DNA of 64,000 nucleotides from assembly GCF_030272615.1 (NCBI RefSeq), contig NC_081412.1:687822583-687886582 (forward strand), read 5' to 3'. Position numbers and translations under genes: made by a program. Numbering within the stretch: position 1 is the stretch's first letter; each line of letters begins with the position of its first letter. The notes under the pieces are model-generated. The model was not told where the DNA came from. It did no database searches and was given only the letters and a program-made list of their open reading frames with translations. This stretch comes from Cryptomeria japonica. Lineage: Eukaryota; Streptophyta; Pinopsida; Cupressales; Cupressaceae. Of the stretch, positions 50,301 through 58,111 are shown piece after piece.

Positions 50301-51414
50301 TTTTCAATGTTTATAATTTGATTGTGTAATGTGTATTCTTCTTTAAAGTTTTTCTTTAATTTTTTATCATTTTGGCTTTAATTTCTATTATAGGTTGCAA
50401 AGACTCATTTTGCATCTAATACAAAGACGACTTGTGAAAGTTAAAGTGGCACTTTATAATATGTTGATCAGCCAAACCAATCTCTCCCAATCTCTTCATT
50501 ATAATGGCAAAAAATGCAAAACCAATGTTGAAACTCAGATTCAGGCAGAACTCAGTAAGCTGTTTTGTGAGTCAGACTACTCGATGGAAAATCTCAGCCA
50601 AAACTGGGCAAAACTTCGTATGTATATATATATAGAGCCAAGTTTGCAGATTGACGTTGCACACGCTTGTTTATTCCGATGCCTTTGGATCTCTGTACGT
50701 ATATATAAAAAGTCCAATATAACTGAAAAATCGTGGGAAGTCTTCGGCAGCGGATGATTTTAATGATCTCCTCTCTTCTATCCCAATTTTAGCGGAACGC
50801 AAAATTACATTTATTATCTCTCCCAATTACTGAAATTTGATTACAAGATATGCCCAATAATTTCATTATATTGGTATTACACGAAATCCATCACAGTTTT
50901 GAAATTAATATCAGCACTTCACTTAGATTATTTTGATATTATTAATTGCTTGAAAAATGCACAATAGGATGAAAAAAAAATTTAACATAATGCTTTTTTT
51001 AAAATATTTAGGATTAAACTTCAGGGGGGGAAATTCAGGGGTTTATTTGCATTTCAAAACCCAAGAAACCCTAGAATGGGTCCAGTTCACTGTATGCACA
51101 GAGATCATAAAGAATAAAAGGGAAAAGAAAGAAAATACCAACAACCCTGAACCCTGTAAACCAGTGAGATTTCACACCAAAAACCATTTTAAAGTATTTT
51201 ATTAACTTGATGAAGTAGAAGATTATAAGATTCAGTCAATCTAAAATGTTGGACAGAATTGTGTGACAAAATTTAAAAGAGATGAATAGGCTGGATTAGT
51301 TGCCTGTATAATGTCCTCCAGACGGTCATTGCATCTGTGAGCGCGAGGCTGGCGCTTTTCTTCCTTAGGATTTCCCCATGGGCTGTCTCGGCGAGGCACT
51401 GGTCTTTCCGCCAT
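19042..51414 (-). CDS. Small three-exon plant protein gene with an intron of about 31 kb (92 aa)
   Basis: Exons 51414-51304, 20241-20162 and 19129-19042 sum to 279 bases: 92 codons plus TGA with no internal stop. Junctions are phase 0 (after DRLEDIIQ) and phase 2 (within a Gly codon), and both fit. The protein starts MAERPVPRRDSPWG, is rich in charged residues and Pro, has three cysteines, and ends in a basic-acidic tail (RKEKKPEGELGD). No signal peptide or membrane span is obvious. It looks like a small conserved plant protein, but I cannot name it and assign no function. Intron 1 (20242-51303) begins GC and ends AG; intron 2 (19130-20161) is GT-AG. Against it: exon 1 could instead be a gene fragment. 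The perfect frame closure makes one gene more likely. Confidence 0.72.
20162..20241 (-). CDS. Exon 2 of the giant-intron gene
   Basis: Eighty bases encode ACFEGNLFKTLPGPIRLF and on to MKSNPG. The acceptor is TATCTTTGCAG and the donor GGGTAAGTTT, both strong. Only one frame is open across the exon. It starts in phase 0 and ends with two bases of a Gly codon completed by exon 3. Confidence 0.75.
20242..22302. other. Distal part of intron 1, no element identified
   Basis: This 2-kb stretch adjoins exon 2. Open frames on both strands are short and unconvincing. A 39-base open stretch at about 20526-20564 on the minus strand has a weak GT donor but is not needed for the gene model. Confidence 0.4.
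22303..24618 (-). mobile_element. Long LTR (about 1.9 kb plus insertion), probably solo
   Basis: The minus strand starts TGTTAGACATTG near 24618 and continues with a TTTGTCATTGATGT block also seen in the LTRs at 56641, 59485 and 62663. The other end has the family's inverted hallmark, ACTGAGAGGGGGAGGGTG on the plus strand, with TG at 22303. A GTGGAAAACCCAGAATGGGA block is shared with 54350 and 58280. Flanking bases show no convincing target duplication, so the ends are approximate. A MITE lies inside. Confidence 0.6.
22438..22828. mobile_element. hAT-type MITE, 391 bp, with perfect 8-bp target duplication
   Basis: The ends are inverted repeats (CTAAGTCACAGG at the left; CTAAGTCACAAGG read inward from the right). 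They are flanked on both sides by aatgcaac (22430-22437 and 22829-22836), an exact 8-bp duplication as expected for hAT. The interior has no transposase and contains repeated TCGAATTTAATCGAATTT-like motifs. The ends resemble the left end of the hAT element at 48206 (CTAAGTTGCAAGGTTCG), suggesting a related transposase mobilised it. It is nested in the LTR above. Confidence 0.85.
24619..25757. other. Intronic stretch with a 37-bp tandem duplication
   Basis: There is an open frame of 71 codons on the minus strand at 24613-24828 that I do not recognise. At 24998-25071 a 37-bp unit beginning GAAAGTTTCTTC is duplicated in tandem with one difference. Otherwise I see nothing. Confidence 0.6.
25758..26308. 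repeat. Cluster of three hairpins
   Basis: Hairpin 1: perfect 21-bp arms 25758-25778 and 25788-25808, loop 9. Hairpin 2: arms 26022-26035 and 26046-26060 with one bulge. Hairpin 3: 29-base arms 26246-26274 and 26280-26308 with three mismatches, loop 5. Between them CCGATTAATATCGGG-type palindromes recur. The block is probably part of an unrecognised LTR or other repeat. Confidence 0.85.
26319..26352. repeat. (AT)n microsatellite
   Basis: Seventeen uninterrupted AT units directly follow hairpin 3. Confidence 0.97.
26353..28977. other. Intronic sequence, nothing recognised
   Basis: No open frame longer than about 110 codons and no family motif on either strand. The longest (28204-28539, minus) has no features I can place. 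Confidence 0.4.
28978..29763 (+). pseudogene. Unidentified coding remnant, first part
   Basis: Two overlapping-frame stretches (28978-29247 and 29207-29545) read as protein-like sequence, for example KIFRNPNAKEFHSWIFKF and later NWFIQFPMFSYTRIGGFIG followed by a Leu-rich end. Hydrophobic and aromatic content looks protein-like and codons continue with scattered stops to about 29755. I cannot name the family. It is cut by an LTR starting at 29764 and seems to resume at 30591. It could be an accessory open frame of an unrecognised retroelement. Confidence 0.4.
29764..30590 (+). mobile_element. LTR related to the Tat-element LTR, probably solo
   Basis: It begins TGTAAAATTGTCC and then shows the same TTAATTAAATAA / TTTATTATTTATTTAATTA architecture as the minus-strand start of the LTRs at 646 and 14492. 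The right end is placed near ...CATAAGCACA. No exact target duplication is visible, so the right boundary may be off by some bases. It interrupts the unidentified coding remnant. Confidence 0.55.
30591..31010 (+). pseudogene. Unidentified coding remnant, second part
   Basis: After the LTR the plus strand reads LSLEQFWADCDDEV, a stop, then IAFQVHSFGINKVPDDITDD, a stop, and a Lys-rich stretch (30795-31004, TWLETKMNKLKEAKGELHKK) that could form a coiled coil. Beyond it is Ser/Pro-rich sequence up to about 31290. It seems to belong with the part before 29764 and perhaps that at 35377. No family recognised. Confidence 0.35.
31339..31387. repeat. Hairpin whose arm recurs 3.6 kb away
   Basis: The 18-base CCCTACTATTCTAAAGGG at 31339-31356 has a near-perfect inverted partner ending at about 31387, and an exact direct copy at 34989-35006. 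The pair may mark the ends or termini of the block between them. Confidence 0.7.
31388..34988. repeat. Repeat-rich block with internal duplications, probably LTR or leader sequence
   Basis: There is no gene. A segment of about 230 bp at 32760-33000 (with TCCTATTTTTTAGGAG and GAAATTTGGATGTGATTTG) recurs diverged at 33470-33700. At about 33070-33295 a unit near 57 bp containing GAAGGAAGGAATTTCCAACA occurs four times. At 34020-34250 a unit near 80 bp containing CCTGACTTGGGCACTATTTT occurs two to three times. GGAATTT recurs through the whole block. It interrupts the unidentified coding remnant. Confidence 0.65.
35377..35920 (+). pseudogene. Unidentified coding remnant, third part
   Basis: A Ser/Pro/Thr-rich open stretch (35377-35712) is followed in another frame by LPPPKKAKARSFITVNALCD (about 35690-35750) and an ALKKWTREGIKENVKFTID segment. 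It resembles the Ser/Pro-rich continuation near 31100-31290, so it may be the far side of the same broken open frame. Function unknown. Confidence 0.3.
35921..36458. other. Intronic sequence, no feature recognised
   Basis: Scattered short open stretches may continue the preceding remnant. A sequence beginning TTTTCACACATATCC is duplicated (about 36190 and 36260). Confidence 0.35.
36659..36676 (+). promoter_or_regulatory. Heat-shock-element-like motif in LTR copy 1
   Basis: TTCTAGAAGCTTCTAGAT contains three perfect alternating units (TTC-nn-GAA-nn-TTC) and a fourth imperfect one. It lies about 200 bp into the LTR and 15 bases upstream of a TATA-like box. That HSF would bind here is inference from the consensus. 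Confidence 0.7.
36692..36699 (+). promoter_or_regulatory. TATA-like box in LTR copy 1
   Basis: TATAAAAG sits just downstream of the HSE-like motif, the usual order for a heat-shock promoter. Confidence 0.65.
38307..38727. other. Spacer between solo LTRs 1 and 2
   Basis: A 97-codon minus frame (38302-38595) shows no recognisable motif. Nothing else is seen. Confidence 0.35.
39648..39655 (-). promoter_or_regulatory. TATA box in LTR copy 2
   Basis: The minus strand reads TATAAATA directly downstream of the HSE array. Confidence 0.7.
39665..39807 (-). promoter_or_regulatory. Tandem array of perfect heat-shock-element motifs in LTR copy 2
   Basis: GAATCTTCTAGAA, a perfect GAA-nn-TTC-nn-GAA, occurs at 39665, 39730 and 39795, exactly 65 bp apart. 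Each repeat also carries two more TTCTAGAA half-motifs, so the array holds seven TTCTAGAA palindromes. The promoter-proximal copy lies 10 bases upstream of TATAAATA on the minus strand. Confidence 0.8.
40045..41615. other. Intronic stretch with a 36-bp tandem duplication
   Basis: A 36-bp unit starting TTTGCAATTGTATTTTTC occurs twice plus a partial at 40523-40610. Open frames at 40484-40750 and 41028-41306 (minus) are not recognised. Confidence 0.5.
41669..43283 (-). mobile_element. Solo LTR, HSE-bearing family, copy 3, nested in the gag-only element
   Basis: On the minus strand it begins TGTAATGTCCCC at 43283 and ends GGGGATATTTCA at 41669 (1615 bp). Both sides carry tttaa (41664-41668 and 43284-43288). 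Removing it restores an uninterrupted match between the host LTR and the sequence at 45416-46255. Confidence 0.9.
43007..43024 (-). promoter_or_regulatory. Heat-shock-element-like motif in LTR copy 3
   Basis: The plus strand reads TTCTAGAAGATTCTCTTC: three perfect alternating units plus a further TTC. On the minus strand it lies upstream of CCAATTGATTGG and an AATAAATA box (42973-42980), so the HSE, CCAAT and TATA order is kept. Confidence 0.7.
44230..45328 (-). pseudogene. Gag remnant of the gag-only gypsy element
   Basis: The N-terminal frame (44921-45328) starts MGDRDETNPQEF and has a Ser/Gly-rich repeat (KVSASGE). After a region with frame breaks, 44230-44511 carries a zinc knuckle TCFTCRESWQLGHRC followed by HIHYIEV, the arrangement of many Ty3/gypsy gags. 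The reading frame stops before any protease. It is broken by at least two frame changes. Confidence 0.75.
45401..45414 (-). promoter_or_regulatory. Primer-binding site (initiator Met tRNA type) of the gag-only element
   Basis: The minus strand reads TGGTATCAGAGCCT one base inside the 5' LTR, the standard complement of plant initiator tRNA-Met. Confidence 0.85.
46256..47418. other. Intronic sequence, no gene recognised
   Basis: Overlapping open frames at 46198-46608, 46470-46781 and 46885-47191 lie on both strands with no recognisable domain. Confidence 0.35.
47419..47660. repeat. 46-bp minisatellite, about five units
   Basis: TTGGAAC recurs at 47465, 47511, 47557, 47603 and 47649, exactly 46 bp apart, and in altered form at 47419. 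Units share GCTTGGAACCTGGGGGTTC and a GGTCAAGAAGGAAAA tail. The GC-rich units stand out from the flanks. Confidence 0.92.
47661..48205. other. Spacer between minisatellite and hAT element
   Basis: No recognised feature. Confidence 0.35.
49105..49239 (-). repeat. 3' LTR of the miniature element
   Basis: 135 bp; aligns without gaps to 49304-49438. Confidence 0.88.
49116..49186 (-). other. tRNA-like sequence with A and B boxes in the 3' LTR
   Basis: Over 71 bases the minus strand starts GGGCCAG and ends CTGGTCC, which pair as a seven-base acceptor stem with one G-U. A D-arm-like GCTCAGTGGTAGAGC contains the A box. CTAGG-TTCGAGT-CCTAG is a perfect T arm containing the B box GGTTCGAGTCC. The anticodon arm does not fold well, so this is not a tRNA gene but a tRNA-derived module. 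The closest isotype by eye is uncertain (perhaps Cys). Confidence 0.82.
49240..49250 (-). other. Polypurine tract of the miniature element
   Basis: TTAAGGGGGGG on the minus strand, ending at the first base of the 3' LTR. Confidence 0.8.
49287..49303 (-). promoter_or_regulatory. Primer-binding site of the miniature element
   Basis: TGGTATCAAAGCCAGGT on the minus strand; one mismatch from the usual initiator-Met site. Confidence 0.82.
49304..49438 (-). repeat. 5' LTR of the miniature element
   Basis: 135 bp with canonical TGTTG...CAACA ends; abuts the primer site at 49287-49303 without a spacer. Confidence 0.88.
49315..49385 (-). other. tRNA-like sequence with A and B boxes in the 5' LTR
   Basis: This is the second copy of the module, same length, with TAGCTCAGTGG and GGTTCGAGTCC intact. 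Substitutions between the two copies fall mainly in the anticodon-arm region, while both box sequences and the T arm are unchanged. Confidence 0.82.
50761..51303. other. Proximal part of intron 1
   Basis: AT-rich sequence between the hAT remnant and exon 1; no feature apart from the GC donor at 51302-51303. Confidence 0.45.
51304..51414 (-). CDS. Exon 1 of the giant-intron gene
   Basis: This encodes 37 residues from ATG at 51414 to ...DRLEDIIQ. The frame is also open upstream to another ATG at 51456, but the inner ATG (CCAATGGCGGAA) has the better context and sits before the basic, proline-rich start. The donor reads CAG followed by GCAACT, a possible GC donor. Without splicing the frame runs only 20 more codons to a stop. 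The CpG-containing exon contrasts with the AT-rich flanks. Confidence 0.72.
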
Positions 51415-52620
51415 TGGATATATACAAAATGAACAAAATTCAGTGTCGCCAATCAAACAGATTAGTATATGGGATTGTAAATTTAAAAAACAACTTATAA
51501 AATATTTTAAACACTAGTACATCACATCAACTTAAATGCACTTTAACATTGTACAATTAATTAATTATATGACAATATAAATCTTACACATCTTATGATT
51601 ATAAGTAGCTTGTTTTTAATATTTTTTTTTAATAATCAGTTTTTTTTAATGAAGAATCTAAATAGTTGCATGTCATTATATGTCAAGAAATGGAGAGATA
51701 GTTTAATATATAGTTAGGGATGGAGGGAGTGATATAGGGTTGTAGCTATTCTGGCTCCAAAACGGCATGCTTCTACATGATGTCGAAGGCATACCATTCA
51801 TGTCTGAAATGTCCATGAGATCAACGTGCCTAGGATCCACATATGACATGGGCGTATCGGTCGCGGTGATGACGTGGATGATGTTGCCTTTTTGCATTTG
51901 ACGAAAAAGCTTGCTCGTGGTTAACCTTTTCCCGACTGATGTCACGGTGATGCGACAGTTACAATGGGCGAAGCGATAAACATACTGTCGGCCACGCGGT
52001 TTACATTTTTGGTGACCGCCAATTTTGAAAAAAAAAAAATTAAATAGCCACGCGACTACATTTTTTGGGTAACCTGCTTTATTGCGTCCACGAGTCAACT
52101 AACATCAGCGGTCACGTGTTATGGGCACAGTTTTCAAAAAAAAAAAAATTGAATGAAAACTCGATTTCACGAAAATTGAAAATTTATTTCGTACAGGAGT
52201 TGCATGCAGAACGCAATGGTGGAGGCGAAACAAAATATTCGACGGTGTAAATTCATGTCGATCGTGGCATCCCAATGTCCCCGGTTGAATGACTGAGCGA
52301 AGGAGTTGTGCTTCCATTGGAGTTATAGGTATGCATTGTCAAAATATATGTGGCTCTGAAGGGGAGGACAAAAGCCGACCGCACGCATAACGCGAGTTGT
52401 TTGGGTATATTGTTATCGCCTATTAACATGCGAGTTTTTTCATGTGCAGGGAGGAGGTATCGTAGCACACAGGTGGGTGGTACGATTCAAGATTGTTGTG
52501 TAGGGTTATGGCGGCATCGGCAAATTCAAACCCTAACAGATAATGATAGTTTTATGATTCCTTCGTCAACCATGTGTTTTCAATAGTAATTTTTTATTTC
52601 ATTTTTGTATCGCAAAGGTG
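51415..52620 (-). promoter_or_regulatory. Presumed upstream region of the giant-intron gene, CpG-richer from about 51.8 kb
   Basis: After 350 AT-rich bases the stretch 51780-52560 is visibly richer in CG dinucleotides than the surrounding repeats (for example cgtatcggtcgcggtgatgacg) and includes a CACGTG G-box at 52113-52118. Low CpG decay suggests it is not heavily methylated, as expected of a gene 5' region. No TATA box or start site can be fixed. Open frames here (51703-52098 minus, 52350-52586 plus) resemble nothing known and could belong to another unrecognised gene. Confidence 0.45.
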
Positions 52621-53507
52621 GTTGTGAGTGTGCCCTCGGGAGGTGTCAAGAGGACAATGATTTGGGTGGAGGCTTAGGCAACTGCGGTAATTTGAAATCC
52701 TAAGACATTAGTTGATTATTTGCCTTCACATGCTGACACTCCAAACCACAAGACACAAAATCTGCTATATCTCTCCTCATACCAGCCCAATGATACAATT
52801 GTCGTAGATCTGCATGCATCTTCTTGACATCTGGATGTGTTGAGTAAGGTGCACAATGAGCCTCTAACAAGATCAAAGCTCAAAGTCCATCTGAAGGTGG
52901 AACATAAATACATCACAAATGACAAAGAAGACCATCTGGCTCCAATGAATAACCTACAAATCTCCCATCAAGGGCTCTACCTGAAGCAATCTCTACACTA
53001 ACCTCTTCGTACCAAGCATCTGAAGGAAGCACACTAAGAATCCAACTCCTCAAATCCAAGCTAAGAGTCATCATTGATACCTCATGCCTCCTACGACTCA
53101 ACGCATCTGCCACAACATTCTTCTTACCCTAGATATACTTCACCTCAAAATCATACTCATATAAGAACTCCATCCAACATCGTTGCCTAGCATTCAAGTT
53201 TGGCTACGTGAAAATATACTATAAACTACGGTGATCACTATGCAACTCAAACTGATGCCCAAGAAGAAAATGCCTCCATCTAATCAAAGCATGAACTACT
53301 ATCGCTAACTCTAAATCGTGAGTGTGAGAATTTCACTCATGATCTTTGAGTTTACGTGACTCATATGCTATCACATGACCATCCTACATAAGAACTATTC
53401 CCAGACCCTCCAAAGAAGCATTCATGCACACCACAAAATCACCTAAAGGGTTTGGCACGCTAAAATAGGTGCACTAGTCAAATGCTCCTTGAGGATCTAA
53501 AATGTTG

Positions 53508-53731
53508 ACAAACAGCTTCTGGATTTGATTGTGTGCCAGTTTTTGAACATCAACATTTCAGATCACACTCCATGATCCATCATCAGGATGAATGGGAGAT
53601 CAAGGAGATGTAAAAAATCCTGATGATGGATCACGGAGTGTGATTGGAAATGTTGATGTTCAAAAACTGGCACACAAACAAATCCAGAAGTTGTTTGTCA
53701 TTATCATGGATTGTGGAAATCTTTTAGAATT
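53508..53731. mobile_element. 224-bp foldback insertion with 14-bp target duplication
   Basis: GATCTAAAATGTTG occurs on both sides (53494-53507 and 53732-53745), and removing one copy plus the insert restores the RNase H reading. Inside, 82-base arms (53507-53588 and 53618-53699) are inverted complements with about five mismatches around a 29-base loop, followed by a 32-base tail. Confidence 0.8.
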
Positions 53732-54162
53732 GATCTAAAATGTTGCCTCACACTGATCTAACCAAACAAACTTCTTCCCTTTCATCTAAAGAGAAGTGAT
53801 AGGGTAAAGTCCCTGAACAAACCGACGATAATAACCTACAAGACCCATGAAACTATGAACTTCACCCACATTAGTAGACATTGGCCAATTTACAATAGCC
53901 CAAATCTTAGAGGGATCCACTGCAATACCCTCTTTCGAAATAACATGGCCAAGATACTTAACTAAGCAATCTAAAAGGACTCACACTTAGCCATATTGGC
54001 ATACAACTGATTCTCACGAAGACACTCCAAAACCTACCTCATGTGCTCCTCATGCTCCTCTATGGTCCTCAAATAGATCAATATATCATCAAGGAACACA
54101 AGTACAAATCTATCAATATAAATCCTAAAAAATCCATTCATCAAACTCATGAACATTGAGGG

Positions 54163-56641
54163 TGTTGAACACAAGATGCCACTGAGAAGGGGGGTGAATC
54201 AGTGGTTTCCAAACTTAACCCTTTTCTATCCTATGTGTGTATACCGGTTAACTGATCTAACATAAAGCAGACATACTAGTTAGATGGAAGGATAACACAA
54301 ATGCAACCACACATAAAAGGGACATCTCATAACACCAGATGTATGAGGAAAACCCAAGATGGGAAAAACCTTTGCAATAAGTGTTGCTGGAGACTACTAC
54401 TTTAATCCAGCCTCACAATGAAAACCTCAGTTACAACATTTAGGGAACCAACCCAAGGAGTACCACTCTTGCTTTAGGGCACCAACCCAAGGAGTACCAA
54501 TCCCTACACCGAGCTCTAACTCAATGATCTACAATAAACATAATCAATTACAAAATTAATAGCCTTGTTACAAAAGAACTTTGTAACTCTCATGCAAGTC
54601 TCTCCACCAGTTCTCCTCTCTCCAATCCTATGTCGGTTCTCTGCTCATCTTCTTACTGTTGCAACCTTATCTCCTGTTGCAACTCACTCTCTGTTACAAC
54701 CATATCGGTTCAGTCTCTTCTTCTTCTTTGTTGGTTCTAATCTCTACCAATTCTCTTTTCTCTGTCACACTGCTAATAGCCACCACCGGTCTTATTCACT
54801 CAGTCAGATGTCTACTATCTGATTACTGTCGGTTCTTCACTGCAATCTTATAAGTCTCTTCTTTGTTGGTTCTTTCACCAACTAGTGTACTTTTCTGTCA
54901 GACTTAATGGCAGACTACCGGTTGCCTCACTCTTGTCGGTTGAACTCTTCAATCCGATTCTCTCTCACACACTCAGTCTCTTCTCTGATTGACGTTGAGC
55001 ACTTGACTGATTGGCTCTCTTCACTTCTTCACTCTCTCATGCAACAACACCAACTACTTATGTGGCTCGCACTCTTATAGCCATATTTTCCCACCTAAAC
55101 GTTGGTTCGAATATTGGCACGCTAGGGTTTCCATCATGCGCTGAATCTGCATCCAATCCAATCTCTGATCATCGTGACATATCATTTTTAATCAAATATC
55201 ATGTCCTTGATTGATGATCAACGCTCCATCAATGAGCATCGTCATTATGTTTACCTTGCGATTCATGTCTTCTATCTTTAGCCATCTGTAGCATGATTTT
55301 TGGCCTTGTGTCTGGTCGCTCACGTGTATGATGCAGTTTCCTTCACCCACTTTGATCTAATAGATCAGTCTGTCCTGGATCTCTGTTGTTTCCTTGATCT
55401 TAGCCACAATCCTTTGCCATCCTTCCTCAAGCTTTGCAGTCACCATTTAATGTTGGACCAACCGCCAACGGCCTCACCGACACATCACACCAACCTGTGC
55501 ATGCATTCCACTTCAACTCCACATGGCCCCTTTGTCATCATCCACCTTTGCTGGGTCTTATGTGTCAGTCCAGACAAGATCATCGAACAACTACACAACC
55601 GGGTTCATCTACCGACTCACAAACCCTGCCAGTCATACCCTAACCGGTCTGTCTTCAACCTTGCACTTTGCTTCTCTTCAGGTGGAACACCTATACTGGT
55701 CAGGACACTTGCCAACCTACCTCATGGACAACTTCAACAGATGGGAGCCTTTCACTTCTACACCTTTCTAGCATTATTGGTAGCCACCTTGATGACACCG
55801 TGTCATCAATCTTCAACAATCTCCATCTGTCTACAACTGCTCAACCTTGCCTTCTTCATTATTTGGTTGGTTCTCATATCAACTAGTTTGTCAAAGTGAC
55901 AAACATATCCTTCAATATCTATATGGGTAACTCATCGTGTCTACCCGGCTAATGCAGTGCATATCTATGATCTCATGCACCTAAGGCAGCTTAGTGTTTC
56001 ACCAGTTCATTCGGTGTGAGCCTTCAAACACCTGCCTTTAACTCTTATGTCTTATCTCGGAGGACTATGATGTATTATGTGAATAATAGGAGATAAGCTC
56101 CACTTACCGGTGGGAGTGGATCCTTGTTATCTGCATTTAGCAATGCACCAATATGGCTTCCCTAACATTGGGCAGATACATCTTCAATCAGGCACATATA
56201 ATCTGGTTGGGCACACTCACTGTCAATCATCACTTCATATGGTGACTGCATCTTTATCTAGTTCTCATCCACACAACATACTAGTGGCCTACACATACTT
56301 CACCTTCGATGTTGATGTGATTTTTGTAACATTACGCCTCTTCATCACAATCAACAACCCAACATCTTGCTCTCTTGTTGGTTGGCAACAATGCACTGCC
56401 AGCATGTCACTTACTAATCTGTAGTCCTTATGTCTTCAACACAAGTCAACACTAACCTGTGTACTAGCGACTTCAATGGCCATTATGTTGGATGACACTC
56501 TCTTCCTTACCGGTGACTTGCTAAACTAGGTGTCATCAAAGACACCACTTCCGGTATGCATCAATGACAACACTGCTTTTCAATATCCCATACCGATTGT
56601 CACCTATACCGATTGACATCAATGACAACACAGTGCCAACA
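54163..56641 (-). mobile_element. 2.5-kb solo LTR in the chromovirus RT
   Basis: The minus strand starts TGTTGGCACTGTGTTGTC at 56641 and ends ...TTGTGTTCAACA at 54163. Flanks are gaggg (54158-54162) and aaggg (56642-56646), four of five identical. The RT reading resumes across it (GLTDVP then SMFMSLMNG). It shares the CACTGAGAAGGGGGGTGAATC and AAACCCAAGATGGGAAAAACC blocks with the LTR at 22303. Open frames inside (for example 55300-55899) are not known proteins. Confidence 0.85.
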
Positions 56642-57299
56642 AAGGGCACATCAGTAAGCCCCAAATGTACCATTGTGAACTCATAATGTCCATATCGAGT
56701 ACAAAAAGTTGTACGATGAATATCCACCTTATGAATCTTTAGTTGGTGATACCATGACTTAAGATCTATCTTAGAGAAGACCTTAGCATCCTTGATATGA
56801 TCAAAGAGGTCATAAATACTCAACAAAGGATAATGATTCTTCACCATCACGTTATTCAGATGTCGATAATCTATGTACAAGCAAAGAGATATGTCCTTCT
56901 TCTTAACAAACATGGGTGCTCCCCAAGGAGAGACACTGAGAAGAATGAATCCATTAGCTAGAGACTCCTCCAACTCCAACCACAACTCACTCAACTCTTG
57001 AGTAGTCATCTGATAAGGTACCTTAAACATAGGCTCTACTCCAAGGACAAGGTCTATTTGAAAATTGATGTCACGCTTAGGTGGCATACCTTGAATCTCA
57101 CAAGGAAATACATCCCAAAACTCCTAAAGGATGGGATGACAAAGAAAGAGATCACCACGACTCTCACTCTCATCCAAATCATTCACCCTCATTGCAAACA
57201 ACTAACAACCCTGGCACACACAACGCTTCAACTACATAGGGGTAAAAACACAATGTTGTGTCACACTTTTATAAAGGAAGTGGCCAACACAACTAAAAT

Positions 57300-58106
57300 T
57301 GTTTAACTTCGACCGCATAAAAGTGACATTTCTAAATTGAATTTCAAAATGATGTAAACTAATAAAATGTGTAAATGTTAACGAAATTTATGTCTATTAT
57401 TTTTTAAATTTTTTTTTAAAAGTTTGACATTTTTCTAATAAATTCAAAGATAGATTTGTAATTGCTGAAAATCAGGGGTTTTAGTCGGTGTCACAAAACA
57501 AAATGAAAACGAACTTTTTTTTTTCTTTTTTTTTTTTTTTTTTTGATTTTTATTTTCCAAATAGAGGACATATATATGCAATGTTAAAAAGTAAAAATTA
57601 ATTTTTTATTTATATTTTTCTCGTAATAATATTTTGAAGTCCAACATAGCTAAATTTGGTAGTTTTCATTTGGCATCACCTTTTGACTACTAAATTTATC
57701 ATTATAAAAAAAAAATTATACCTTTTTGGAGAAGATTCTCTCATCTAGTGAAAAAAAAATTGAATTTTTTTTTTTAATATCATTTAATTTTTTTTTAATT
57801 TCTAATTAGCTTCTTTTTTAACTTTAAAAACCTATTTACAATATTTAATTAATAAAAAATATTAAAAAATAATCAAAATACTAAAAAAATTATATGACCA
57901 AATTCGTGACTTCGAGCTTTACAAAAGGGTTTTTTTTTTTTGTAAAAAAAAATTTTGCCTAAAGAAAAATAGGACAGAAGTTAAAATTTTCTAAAATGCA
58001 GAGTTTTTGACCTTTTTTGTGCCACATCACATGACAGCTAGGCTAGTCCGGCCAAACTGAGTTTGGTTGGACTCAGTTCGACCGAACTCAATCCGACCAG
58101 ACTACC
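57300..58106. other. AT-rich spacer with long A and T runs
   Basis: Many homopolymer runs, no open frame, nothing recognised. From 58030 a GTTTGGTTGGACTCAG-type sequence continues on the far side of the solo LTR at 59491. Confidence 0.5.
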
Positions 58107-58111
58107 TTAGT

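Larger units (their letters stand above)
48206..50757 (+). pseudogene. hAT transposase pseudogene with left terminal sequence
   Basis: The element seems to start at 48206 with CTAAGTTGCAAGGTTCG, like the MITE ends at 22438-22828. The coding part begins near ATG 48757. A BED-type finger (KCQGCDKECNSSYYRMVGHL) follows after a frameshift near 48866. The DUF659-type core is clear from 49610 (GLAFNVVRSPYWKKML, SIVLDGWKDSKNHPLVN, FWTPCVVHSLNLMIQKIG). An intron with GT-AG ends (about 50258-50394) joins LELLK to VAKTHFAS in phase, a usual hAT position. A 14-bp unit (GATGGGCAATTTAA) triplicated near 49918-49960 shifts the frame. The C-terminal dimerisation domain and right terminus are not found. A miniature LTR element splits it at 49105-49438. 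Confidence 0.85.
52716..57250 (-). pseudogene. Chromovirus-like Ty3/gypsy pol fragment, broken by two insertions
   Basis: On the minus strand: [19 protein letters not shown] and the RT start (about 57130 down to 56650, with [23 protein letters not shown] and [15 protein letters not shown]), interrupted by a solo LTR; then SLMNGFFRIYIDRFVLVFLDDILIY (54160-54060); RNase H remnants with stops (53990-53380) split by a foldback insertion; then VADALSRRRHEV (53110), and the integrase HHCC region up to HVKANN near 52720. These motifs suit chromovirus-type gypsy elements. The integrase core, gag and LTRs are absent, so it is truncated at both ends. Confidence 0.85.

Noticed and set aside
55300-55899. 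199-codon plus-strand frame inside the solo LTR
   Set aside because: No recognisable domain, it overlaps other frames, and it lies entirely within a repeat.
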